Positions 48,501 to 60,010 of a DNA stretch of 64,000 bases are shown here, in pieces. A model generated the notes under the pieces. It was given only the letters and a program-made list of their open reading frames with translations. It was not told the origin of the DNA and did no database searches. This DNA is from Rhabdornis inornatus (lineage: Eukaryota > Chordata > Aves > Passeriformes > Rhabdornithidae). The position numbers and the translations under genes were made by a program. How positions within the stretch are numbered: the first letter of the stretch is position 1; each line of letters starts with the position of its first letter. The stretch is from contig VWZS01008197.1 in NCBI GenBank assembly GCA_013397075.1, forward strand, positions 1,117,452-1,181,451. The letters run 5' to 3'.

Positions 48501-49439
48501 ACCCATGTCATCATGCTGACACAGCTGATTGTGTGACCACAGGCACAAAAGAGGCAAGGGGACTACAACCAAGGAGGAAAGGACCCACAGTAACAGCAGT
48601 TTAGAGGCTCTGCAGGTTTAGTTTCAGACCTGCAACAGAACCAGCTGAATGCTGACCTCCATAGAAAGGACAGTCAATACCCATCCACCCACACCTCCCT
48701 TGTACTGGATCTGACATTCACCCAGTCTTGAGATACAAGAGTTGTTATTTCCCTCTCCTCTAGGAAAGAGTTACTGCACATTCACTAGAGTCCCAAACAT
48801 GTTAAAGAGAAACAGCAGGAGCATGAGCCTGACAGGAAAGAGATGGACACAAGGACGAGAGGAACTCCTTTTCAGAGAGCACAGCCAATTACATCAGCTG
48901 AAGCCATGTCATGAAAACACATCTCCAGAGACAGGGGGATAATCCTGCAGACTTAGCTAAACTGTCAGGGGGATAAGCAACACTTACCTGTTATTCACTC
49001 TTCCCAGTGCATAGCTAGGAAGCAGAAGAGGAGGAAAATAAAGTGGGAGAAGCTCTGGTAATCTCTATATAGTCCTTAGGTAGAACAGCTGAAAACAATG
49101 TTTACCAGATATGATAAAGCCCTTACTCAGCACCCCAGGGTAGGGAAGGTTAAGAGAATGTTGAAGTCACAGCTACAGTCCATTCTCTCCTCTGTCCAGG
49201 GGTTAATTACCTATCTTCCTCTTACTTAGGATGCGTTGTAAAACAACAGGCTAACTCTTTACAAGTGGAGGATTAATTCTATCATTGCATTTTTTAAATG
49301 AACTAATATTAAAAAATACTGTTGTTTTCTTAGTGCTCCTCTGCTGTCTTTAATGAAGCTCTCTATGTCCTGGATATACCTGCAGACTTCTTTAGGATTG
49401 GTCATCATCAAGCAAATCTTTCTTCACTTCTCATGACTC
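45501..49439. other. Unique DNA, no gene called
   Basis: It contains the 130-codon frame at 47619-48011. That frame has no recognisable domain, a biased carboxy end (Leu-rich from a C/T-rich stretch) and no promoter or splice context. A T run lies at 46651-46661. Nothing else was identified. Confidence 0.5.
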
Positions 49440-49640
49440 TGCTTATGATATACTGATTAATCAATCATCAAAGAGATTAAAGGTCATCTTTATAAAATAA
49501 ATGGCTTATGGCTGCAGCAAATCATGGCTTTGAAATTTATTGGAAAAGGCTGCAAATTGTCAGTCATATTATCACACAAATAAATCAGATAGTTACTGCA
49601 AATTGATTAACGGATTCCAGTTTTTTTAGGAACAAATTGT
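49440..49640. promoter_or_regulatory. Candidate conserved non-coding element
   Basis: It begins with the perfect 10-bp palindrome TGATTAATCA (49454-49463) overlapping AATCAATCATCA, a TALE/HOX-type arrangement. AGATTAAAGGTCA, a nuclear-receptor-type half site, follows. Further on are AAATTTATTGG, GCAAATTGTCAGTCATATTA and GCAAATTGATTAACGG. The sequence is complex and AT-balanced. Cross-species conservation is not checked. Confidence 0.25.
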
Positions 49641-52404
49641 TGCTCCAACCTATTTTTCTCTCTTCCTGGACAAAATGATTGCTTTGTAGTCTATGTGAAT
49701 GATTGCCTGTGTGTCCAAGGCCACAGTTATTACCTTAAGTTTCTTCACACACATTAACGTTTTTTTGAGTGTTGTTCACCACAATTTGTTTTCTCATGAG
49801 CACCACTCTATATTTGAAAACAGTGAATGGTACAATGGCTGAGATATTGAAAATAATGCTGCAATAGCATAATCAGCATTATATTTGTATATGGAACAAC
49901 CATACAATTAATATAGATAGGCCTTTTCAAGTTTAACAATAGAAGTAGAGGACCAAAGTTAATTTCCTACATGGACAGAGAAATATTTAAGACTCACTAT
50001 ATCTTGTTTGCCGTATCAGTGCTGTGGGGTGAGGAAGTGAATGTACTGTAAGGTGGGTGGAATGTGTCAGTAATGGAAAATAAAGTTGTCTGAGATTCAG
50101 GACTTTCATTGCTGAGATTACAATGTATTTTTTAGTGAGAATAATTATACAGAGTTACATGAAATTAGAGATTAAGAGATGGCTAAGCACATTTACCTTA
50201 CTCTTATTCTCACTGCATTTGTACATCTTCATGTCTCAAATAAATCCCCCTGGATCACATCTAGTGCATACATCAGTGGAATTGTGACTCTCAATTCAGA
50301 TGACTCTTTGTTTTTTTTCAGTGCCTTCTTGCTGTGACCAACCACTCTGCATGCCTGCAGGATCCCTTCTGGAGAAAAACAGGTAAATTCCTCTCACCAG
50401 ATAAAACCCAGGCATGGCTCCATGGCTGGATCACCCCAGGCACTGCTCAGACATATAGACAGGTGTGCACCAGGTTTTCCTCCTCTGCAGAGAGCTGTCT
50501 TAAGCCTCTAACAGGTCCTGTATCCTCACAAATTCTCTTGGCACATCCTGCCACAGGCACAACCTGAAGTGTCACCTTATCAGAACACAAATGCCAAGGT
50601 TGTCATCTCTGGCTCACTGCAAGACGTATCAGCTATTAAAATTCCTTAAAACAGCTAAAACACCTCAGGATCAGAGAATGCTTTGCAGGGTTATGAAGCT
50701 CCTGCTTCAAAACACCCCAGCACTCGCAGGAGGAGGAGGCAAATTCATAAATGCAAGAGTGCTAGTGGTCACTGAGGGGACAATATATCAGCTCAGCTTA
50801 TTGCTGAGAATTTTAGAACAGTGCCACTGCAATATGAAAAACCATAGGCATCCCATTTGAAGGTACATCATGAGAATCAGCATGGATATAAGAAAAGGAT
50901 GGAACAGGCAAGTTTTACACACAGATTATATGACAGGCCAGGGGAGCCTATGAGTGAGATACAGAAATCTGTGTCATAGGTATGAGTCTGTGATCATTCC
51001 ATGTGCCATCCTCCAGGACTAGCCAGGTTTCTCTAAAAGATTAATAAAGAGACACACTTGTGCCACATCTTCAATAAAATGGACTTCATCTTCTTGAATG
51101 TGACGTATCACTTTTCTAGTCATTGTGTTTGTGACTGCAGTCATAAAGTGGGTGGATTGCTCAGATTAACAATTAAATGTGCTATTCTTCCATCAGGAGA
51201 AGTTTTGGCCCTTTAGGACACAGGCTATCAGTGTCACTGGAGTAGCATGTTTCTGAGACTTCCATGAGGATACAGGGAGGTGTGCTGCCATTTCCTGCTC
51301 TCAGTGAGTGGGAAGAAGCTACAATTCTTTAAAACAGTGATAGAACACAGACTTCAGTAAATAAAGATGAAGCAGTTAAAGGAGGAAGAGGATCTTGAAC
51401 AAAAATATCTGGGGGAACTGCTTATGCTATCATGAAGCAGCAGCTCTGGCAATGTGGACAGCAGACTTGATTAGCAAGTCTGATTCATCTCACAGCCTCA
51501 TTAGAGTCTTACCTTTTTTGCATATACAATAGCACAATAGCTCCTAAATCATCCACTTTGCCAACATGAAAATGCAGCTGAAAAGAAGATGTTGCATACT
51601 GGAGTTCCTGGTCTCTTGATACTGGAATGGCCTCAGCAGCTGTGGGTTGTTGGTCACAAAACAGACAACTCGAGGTTAAATATTTTATGGCAAAGATTTA
51701 ACTGGCACCTGGCAGGTCCCAAAAGAAGAAGCAGAAAGATAACAGAAATGTCAACTTTTCCTTCTGAGCCTGCACAATGCACTGTTCAGGCAAACCAGAG
51801 AACATGGGCCAGACATTTAAAGAGTGTGGTCACCTCCAACCTAGGAAAGCAAGGCAGGGTACCAAGCATGTCATGTCACCAGCTACTGCTTGCCCTCTGC
51901 TTTTCATCTGATTAGGAGCTCTTGTTTTCAAGGAGGCGCAAAGGGGAATTTGCTGCTGGTTTTTCTGTGAACAAAATGATCTAAGGCCAATTATTAAGAC
52001 TTGTTTATTATACAAGAGCTTATATCTGTTAAGGGGGCTAAAAATGCCCCCCAAATAATAAATGCTTGTTAATGTATTTAAAAACCAAAAGGCCATAGTG
52101 TTATCCATTGAAAAGATTAATCTGGTTAGGAGCTCATGTCATAAACAGTAATGATTCAAAAAACAAGTCAAAATTTACTGGCCTTAAAGGGTCAATAATA
52201 CCTGTAATTGCATTTAGGAATTTTTTTAGGTCATTGCTTCATGTGTACTGTCTCACATGCATTCTATATGCCTTATATAGATACTTGTTAACATATTTAT
52301 CTGTTTTAAATTAGTCTTATCCCATCAATTAAAAAAAAATCTGCCATTAGTTGGAACTAGGTTTGTGCTTCCATGATAAAATCCTTCCTGCTGATGCCTG
52401 CAAC
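49641..52404. other. Unique DNA, no gene called
   Basis: It contains the exon-like segment 50322-50382 discussed as a finding and a GC-richer stretch at 50320-50760. Frames of 77-108 codons have no recognisable content. Confidence 0.5.
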
Positions 52405-52460
52405 ACCAGTGTAAGGTTACTGAATTCAATGGAGCAAGGCTGATTATCACCAGCTGAAAA
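52405..52460. mobile_element. Possible relic of an ancient amniote interspersed repeat
   Basis: ACACCAGTGTAAGGTTACTG, then AATTCAATGGAGCAAGGCTG and ATTATCACCAGCTGA, resemble a degenerate old repeat. That repeat, seen in turtles, crocodilians and birds, reads roughly GTGTAA, CAATGGAGT, then TTTACACCAGCTGA. The match is from memory and short, so confidence is low. Confidence 0.3.
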
Positions 52461-53889
52461 ACCAATCCTTCCTATAAGCATGACCAGTTATGTTGGGCAA
52501 TTTTTTTAAACTGTGTCCTGAATAATACCTTTACAAAGTTTGACAAAAGTTTTGTGCTTTTTACAATGGATTCTAAAACATTAAAAATCTCTATAAATGT
52601 TTTAAAGATTTAACAAAGCCAAATAAAAAAAAAATCTCTGCAGGTTGATCTGTTCCTATTCTGAAGTTCTCTGTGGGCACCCTGCTTCATAGGAACTCTT
52701 TTCCCAATGCAACTGAATATCCTTTTAATGCAGAAAGCTGTATTGTTATTCTTAACTCTTGGACCAATATTTGCTCTGGTTACATCATAATGAAACTCTT
52801 TCTGTAGAAGTCAGCTGGGACAAAAAAAAGTCCCATGGAACTGTGACAAACAGAATGTGACACCTAGATCACTAATTTTGAAAGATCACAGTTATTTTTC
52901 CTGATAAATCTAGTATGATGCCTGCAATACGCTTTCAAGTAGCACCAAACAGAGCTGTTGAACTTTGCTTTTCAACTCTCTTCTCTTCCTTTCTTTTTCC
53001 TGTTTTGCCCTGAGGTCTCTGAACTTTGGCAAGTATATGAAAGTCCTCAGAATCCCCATGATTTTCTCTCTCTTCTTTCTGTTAAACACCATTTTCTGGG
53101 TTACCACTAAAAAAAGCCATGCTGTTGTAAGCCAGCTGTAAGTGCTCCACTGTCTCTTGACAACCAGTGACCCAAAGAGCTGAGCAAACACAACTGCTAC
53201 TGAGCTCCCCTTAAGGTGTCCAAATATAGAAACATCCTTCAAAAGACCAGCAATAGAAAAAGCACAATATTGTACTTAAAGGGAGGCTTCATTAACTTAC
53301 TGCTCTGAATATTTAAAGTATAGGGAATAAGCAAAACTATAATGTATTTGCTTCCTTATATTGCTTAAGCAACTCATAGTCTAGTGGACCTATAAAACCC
53401 ACTCACAGATGTTGACAGAGAAGGGCATCTTTGGATGCATTATCTGAATTTAGAAATTCAAATGTCATATTGTACAGTTATGATGCTGTGATTTGATAAT
53501 CTGAGTGAGATTCACATGTCCTACTGATATATTCCAGGTTGAAAACTGAGAGTACAGAAATAAATCCTGAGGCTTTAAAGTCTATGGAAAAATTCCTATT
53601 GTTTTCCAAAATGATAAAAGATAAAGCTAACTAGGACCTAACACACTGTAAAAACAACTGTAGGGAAACAATTTACAAAAGCTACTTTTCATTTGGCTTC
53701 AGACCACTGTACAATGACACATAATTTTTGTATTCCCTTGTTTAGCAAATGCGTATCCTATTATTTTAAAATAAACTCCAGACTATCTTTAATATATCTC
53801 ACTACTCCATGAAAGAGTTTTTCAGTTTAAAGAAAAATATTGTCCTTCTTTTGTATAATTGGTTTTAATATTGTGTTAAGCTGTAAAAA
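52461..53889. other. Unique DNA, no gene seen
   Basis: AT-rich sequence without recognised features. The 110-codon minus-strand frame at 52910-53242 has a Lys/Arg-rich stretch but no domain. Confidence 0.5.
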
Positions 53890-54075
53890 AAGTCATAATA
53901 ACCTTCCTTAGGTTCTCTTCTTGGTGGCATTGCCACCACTGAGTTATTATGTAAATTATTGCAATCTGGTTAGCTCCTTCCATCTCTTTTCTTAACAAAA
54001 GGGGTCTGCAAGTGCTAATCAAAACGTTGTAATTTACATATTAATGAAGTTTTCATAATGGCATTTGCTTCATAT
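53890..54075. promoter_or_regulatory. Candidate conserved non-coding element with a 17-bp palindrome
   Basis: TGGTGGCA-T-TGCCACCA (53922-53938) is a perfect 8-bp inverted repeat around one base. Then come GTAAATTATTGCAATC, GTGCTAATCAAAACG and ATTTACATATTAATGAAG, which is POU/octamer-like, and CATAATGGCATTTGC. The mixture of binding-site-like words in complex sequence suggests an enhancer-type element. This is inference. Confidence 0.25.
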
Positions 54076-56567
54076 GTAATATGAATGGTATGGAGACTTT
54101 TCACTCTTCTTTTGAGCAGCCACTACATTTTGATTTCCTGAAGTAGCTGATGTACATCTGAAAACAAGCTGTAACTGCATCACAGTATATCTCTTTATAT
54201 GCATATATATATATATATTTCTACATATCTTTGATATCAGAAAGATACACTCCAGTGTTTGAATCTTCAATGTAGCCCCACTTGTGGCTGTGAACTATTA
54301 TTTACTCACATTCCTTTGAACACGTTTGTTGCAATCATTCTGAAAATGCTAAAGGCACACTTTTCTGCTGAGAGTATGGAGCACAAATAGGTAGTGAATC
54401 ATTAATAAGAGAATAAAGAGGAAGAGGGGGATGGATAGAGACAGAGAAAGTTTTAAAAGTACCACAACCCACTCCTATGGAAAGCTGAAGGGTAAAAAAT
54501 TGCCCTGCTGTGACAAATTACATATTAAAAAAAGCTGGATAGGGAAGAACACTGAGCTTCTGTTTTCCATTCTATTTTCTACTTTTCTGTTGTTTTAAAT
54601 GATAGCAAACACAAAAACTTTGTTTAGTATTATGTTGGCTCTCCACAGTATTACATCTCTAAAGCTTTCTAATTAAAGATCTGGGTTCACATCTATCTGT
54701 GAATCAATACAGAGAACTGTATAAATTTCTACTTTCACCTGAATAGGGAGTGAGAACACTGTTATGTCCCTTAAATTTAGGATGCAAATTATTAGGAAAT
54801 CTCAAACAACATGTGGTATTCCAAGTGAAAAAAATGACATCCATAGTCAAATTCAATGTCCAGTTGGTTCTTTTTATAGCTTTCGGTCATAGGATCTTTT
54901 TTTTTAACAAGTCCCGCTAAAAAAATGGAGATGAGATTAAATGTCTACTTGCAAAACTAAATGGACCATGTAGAATGTCTCAGAACTATCCACTTTATTT
55001 AACCTTTTTTTAATTTTTTTTTAACTTTTCCAGAATTTAACTGTTTCCTTCAGAAGTGGAGTGTAGACTTGATCATTCCAGGAATGTTCATTCTCGTGAG
55101 AAAACAATCATAATCCTCATCTATTCCCCATATTTCTGCTCTAAAAAATCCCCTTTTTTTGGTTATAATTCCATCTAGGAGCTCATTTTCATTGGCACAG
55201 ACAGTAACTTAGCTTCCTGAGTTTGCAACTCTATCAGACTGTTTTTTTAAAGTGTTCTCAACACTCCAAGATAAAGAATTTTTTGTCATTATGAGACATG
55301 ATATTGGATTAGTTCCAGCCTGGATGTAAAGTACTTTGAGCTTTAAACATTACTTAGATTTAAGACTCCATCAAAGCAGAGATTTACCTGGGTTTTAATA
55401 AAACAGTTTAGTGTAATTGATAGGTGTTCACAGGACTTTATCATCATCCCCAGCTGGAGCTTTATCTGAGAGCACTGACCCAGGAGCTTACAAAAAATTT
55501 TCTCTCCAAATTTTCACGAACGAAAAATAGGGAATAAATTTTTTGTACAGAATTTCACTCATTGTTTCCACTCACTCAATCCACATTTTCCTTTTAAAGT
55601 CTACTCCAAAGCAAGCAGATCCAACATTAGGCACGGTCTAATGGATGATTGGATTTAGATGGAAGATGTTTTCTATCATTGGAAAAGAGACCTAGTAATG
55701 GTCGTATCTAAAGCTTCATTACAAACACTTCAAAAGCACATTAAAGACATGTGGGAGGTATGGAAAGATATTTAAATAAAGATAATTTGCACTGAATCTC
55801 AGGAAAGCACTTGAGAATAAGATTGATTCAACTACAAGGAATATTCCTGGGGGTGTTAATAAGTGTTTCACTGCTTTGAGTATTTAGAACTGGTGCTAAA
55901 AAAAAAAAACATATTTTTTTTTTATTTCAAACCATTTGAAATTAAAGTCATGTTCTCTTTTGGTTTTTGTTCCTGTTTTTTGAAACTGACGTATGATCAA
56001 TATTTTTAATTTACTGAAATAGGTAGTGTTTGAAAAATGATATATTTCAATAACTGTTGCAATCATATTTTCATTAAGCACATCTGAGTTAATTCAGAAA
56101 GGGCACAGAAGATTGCCAGTCAAAATTTAATAGTAAGATTTTGATTCCATAGTTTTAAAAGTGTATTTTTCAACCAGAAAACCCAACACATATGAAAATG
56201 TAGAGCACCTACATTTGGAACGAAGTTAAGCAGTGCTTTGGAGATCATGTCTGCTCTTTGCATCTCCTATCCTGTTCTCAATGTTTTATTCCCTGAAGGG
56301 AGAGGCAGAGACAATGTACAATGACAGCCACCATGTCCCTGTCTCATAATGTTGCGCAAGAGAAAGAGGAAAGGGTTTCTGTGTACTTGTTCTCCTTAAA
56401 AAGAGACACAATTTATAACCCACTCTGAGACAAGCAATCTTTTTTAGCCATGTGAACTCCTTATTAAGAACAAGTAAAATCTCAAAAGTTCCAAGTTGGC
56501 CATCCTGATCTAACTCACCATCAGCACCTAAAGCAGGGAATAACACAACCAGCATAATTTAGCATGC
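54076..56567. other. Unique AT-rich DNA, no gene seen
   Basis: It contains the (AT)8 microsatellite and short T or A runs (for example near 54896-54905, 55013-55022 and 55899-55909). No gene was recognised. Confidence 0.5.
54203..54218. repeat. (AT)8 microsatellite
   Basis: Eight uninterrupted AT units. Confidence 0.95.
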
Positions 56568-56648
56568 ATATTGTACAGAATATAAATAATAATAGCTCAA
56601 ATAATAATAGCTCAAATAATTTAATTTAATTTGTATATTGTACAGAAT
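56568..56648. repeat. 15-bp tandem repeat flanked by 14-bp direct repeats
   Basis: AAATAATAATAGCTC occurs at 56584-56598 and 56599-56613, with a partial third copy. The block is bracketed by ATATTGTACAGAAT at 56568-56581 and again at 56635-56648. The bracketing repeats look like a target-site duplication or a slipped local duplication. The inner sequence matches no element I know. Confidence 0.85.
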
Positions 56649-58764
56649 GTCTGACAACAGATAAGGAAGCAAAGACTGAAAATCCTGCTTTGAAACCTGT
56701 TTTTTTTCCTCCATAAAAGCTGGTTGAGATGCTTTCCAACCTTGCGTAATTTCTATGAAGACTTTTGGTAATATGTTAATACATCCTCATATTATGGTCA
56801 GTTTAATTATCTTTAGATACAGAAAAATTACTAAATTCTCTGTTTTAATGATGAAAATGCTCTCCCCTGTAAAGAGAGGTGTTCTGGTGTTTCAGTGGTA
56901 GGCGAAGAACTGTGTTAGCTTTCTTTGCTATTTAGAACCAGAGGAGACATACATTATAGAGAGATATATATATACACACATACACACACATATATATATA
57001 TGTATATATATGTTTATATACCTGCTATCCATGCCTAGGAGCCCTCCTGATCACAACCAGTTTACTAACACAGATAAAAGCATGTAGATATCCAAGGAGG
57101 AAAAGGAAATCGGGTGGCTTGTTTTCATAAAACCTAGTGGGTTTTTTCCTAGGATTTTTTAATCTAGGATGGGTACACCATCTTTTTTCTAGGATTCACC
57201 AAAAGAGGACTTTGTGTGTTTTTTTCTATCTGTAATGTACTCTTGAATATGGGGATCTTTTTATTTTTTTATTTTCTTCCTCTTCACTTTTTACATGTTT
57301 GGTAGCTTTTTCAAACATAACCCAACCAGAACAAGGGTTTGCACGAATCTTGTCAAACAAAGAATTAGCCTGAGAAAGCAGATATGACTCTGATTCCATA
57401 AGAGTGGTGGAAGTATGCCTCTCAAAACAGAAAGACTCGGTTTTGAGGCATATCAATAACTTTTTGCACTTGTTCTATATTCCAGAACACACAGCACATA
57501 TTCCAAATCCTGGAAAACAAATTTAAAAGCCACCTTTTGCTGTGATTACAGGGAAACATCAAACACAACTGTGTATAGGTACCCAGAGAAACAAAACACA
57601 GTGTTTTGAGGAAAGTTCTCAATCAAGCATTCCTAAAGGAAAAAAATTCACTGATCCATACAGTCCCTGTTACTTCTTATCCCAGATCAAATGGCCCACC
57701 TGAATTCTTTGTACAGATACTCATAAAGACTTTACAGAAAAAATGATTCTGAGCCCAGTGGAACTGCCTCACAGAATTTTCTATTTTTGTACAGATCTGT
57801 ACTACATTCTGCCTCTCAGAAAACTCCAGCAGAGTTCTTTCTGTAACATCAGCTATCTATCAGATTTGATCTGCTTAGAACAGATTTAGAAAGAAGTTTA
57901 AGGGAAACAGTGAAAGGTTTAAAAGCATTCCCCGGGAAATACACTCTACAGGGCAGCAGCATGAAATTACAGGGGAGGAAGGAAATGGGAGAGAAGAACA
58001 TTTTTAGGAAGGTGTTGCCTCTATGACACACATGGCTGAGGTGTGGGAGGGGACAATAAAGGCTCACACTGGCCAGTCTTTACCAAAGAAAGGCCCAAAT
58101 AATTTAAGCACTCCATTTGTATGAGTATTGTAAAGATTAAAGTGTGTATGGTACAGAAGGGGTAGAAGTGGCAGGGAAGAGACAAAAGAGTGGGGCATGG
58201 TGGGGAACCTGGATCTGTAGTGGTGAGAGGAGCCCGGCTGGTGAAAGCAAAAACCCTTTTCAGGAACTAATGAACCTCTCTGCACTTAGGAATTACAGGA
58301 TATTAAGGTAAATGTAACTAGCTCTGTGAAGATCTGCTAGGGAAGAGAACATCAGCTTGGACCACCTGTGTTGACAATTTTTCTCACCATGGGAAATTTA
58401 TTCCCGACTAAGTGTTGAAACATATCTAGTACCAAATCCACCTCTGAAATAGGAACTTAAAAGTTCCCAGTAAACATTTTTCTTACTTCTGTTACCCACC
58501 CTTCACATTTCATAATGATAAATAAGTGATTTAAAACTAGGTGCCAAGGATTGGAAATGAGTCCTATGTTCCTCGCTGCTTTTACGTGTAATGAAAGACA
58601 ACTCCATGTTACAATAAAATTAAGTTTGGAGTTCAGCCAAAAACTTTTTCTGTGCTGTAATTTAATTTAATTTAAGAGAGAGGTGCTTCTAGTTATAGCT
58701 TTCCAGCTATGGCCAGGAAGAAAAGGAAGGAAGCATATCATTGACTGCCACTTAGAAGTGATGT
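56649..58764. other. Unique DNA around a compound microsatellite, no gene seen
   Basis: Outside the microsatellite at 56963-57020 the sequence is ordinary. The word TTTTTCTAGGATT and close variants recurs several times within 57140-57200, a minor local repetition. No gene was recognised. Confidence 0.5.
56963..57020. repeat. Compound (TA)n/(CA)n microsatellite
   Basis: TA units, then ACACACATACACACACA, then TA units interrupted by TGTATATATATG. It is alternating purine-pyrimidine almost throughout, so it is prone to length change and to left-handed or cruciform structure. Confidence 0.95.
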
Positions 58765-58851
58765 CACTAGGACACCTGCTTGAGCAGTGAGGTTGGACCA
58801 CATGACCCACTGTGGTCCCTTCCAACCTGACCCATTCTGTGGTTCTGTGAC
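58765..58851 (+). mobile_element. CR1 LINE 3' tail fragment, plus strand
   Basis: GAGCAGTGAGGTTGGACCAC, then GGTCCCTTCCAACCTGACCC, then ATTCTGTGGTTCTGTGA. This is an almost textbook avian CR1 3' end with two ATTCTGTG-type terminal octamers. Only about 85 bp remains. It is better preserved than the copy at 19458. Confidence 0.93.
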
Positions 58852-59569
58852 TTGGGGTCAGCAGCAATGGAAATACTCTACTTGCAATTCACTACAAGTT
58901 CTCGTGTTCTCACATTTTGAAAATTGGCATGTCTAATTTATGAGCAATGAGGAATTATGGAAGAAAATGTCAGCGAGCAAAAGGTGATATTTGGAATTCA
59001 TTATAAGAATTTGAAAAAGAGAATTTACCTGGAGTTCTGAATGAACAGATTCGCTTTAAAGTGTTTGTCTCCCAGCTCTAGCTGGGAGATGCAGCTAGAC
59101 TGCATCTGACTTGGCTCTACATTTCAAATACATAAGCAAACAGAGAAGCATTTTGGGCCCATATGTCTGGAGATCAGTTGCTGTCCAAAACAACAACTTT
59201 CTCCCCTTTCTCTAATACTTCCCAAGTAAAGCTTAAAAGCCATCTCGCACCAGCTGTTAACTGAAATTTCTTGCTTTTCTATAGTTTCTGTTGGAAACAA
59301 TTGCCAAAGTGTCCAGACTGTTGAATCACAGGGAAGTTGAGATTTAACTTTGGCAGGAGGCCATGTGATTGACATTTCCATTGCCAGAGTTTGTCCAAGT
59401 CATTTTGAGAGCAAACTAGGTTTCATTTTGCTGTATCTGTGGGTTATCATTCTTACAAGAATCATCTCATTCTGGCAGGATCTTGATTTAAGGCTTTAAA
59501 AGTCAGCTGGGCTCAAACTGATTTTGCAAGGTCACAAACACTGCAGGTTCTCTCCATAATATGGAATTA
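58852..59569. other. Unique DNA, no gene seen
   Basis: A short duplication of CCCAGCTCTAGCTGGGAG-type words gives a local palindrome (CAGCTCTAGCTG) near 59071-59088. No gene was recognised. Confidence 0.5.
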
Positions 59570-60010
59570 GAAGATTGAGTGTCAGTCTTTTCAAGGTCCT
59601 AGCAAGAGTTAGATGTGCCTCACAGTCTCATTCTCAATTAGGGCAATTTTTAAGGCTGTCAGCAGCTCACAATTTTATCCCGTGGTTCTCACTTCCGTAT
59701 TTTTTCCAGGTACACAGTCCAGATGAAGATTTGCTTCCCTTCCGTATTCAAGCTAGTTGGAGTGCCTTCGTTTGTGTTTTATTTAGATAAGTACATACTC
59801 CAAATTTTCATCCAATCAAATAAAATTTCCCCTTTCCAAAAAATATCTGCTGCTATAATTGTCTCTCTCACCCACGGGGGCACATAAGATGGAATGCCTT
59901 CTTGCATCACACTTGCTTATGAAAAATCAGCCATGCAAAATTGTTACCATGTTGTTTTAATTGCCAATTGCTTTATTAATGGACAATAATTAGTTATTGT
60001 AAAATATATT
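59570..60010. promoter_or_regulatory. Candidate conserved non-coding cluster
   Basis: Complex, non-repetitive sequence. The densest part, 59950-60005, holds TTTTAATTGCCAATTGC, TTTATTAATGGACAATAATT and TAGTTATTG, a run of homeodomain and SOX-like words within 55 bp. Upstream, 59640-59770 contains CCCGTGGTTCTCACTTCCG and CTTCCCTTCCGTATTCAAGC. It reads like a long vertebrate enhancer. There is no coding evidence. Confidence 0.28.
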
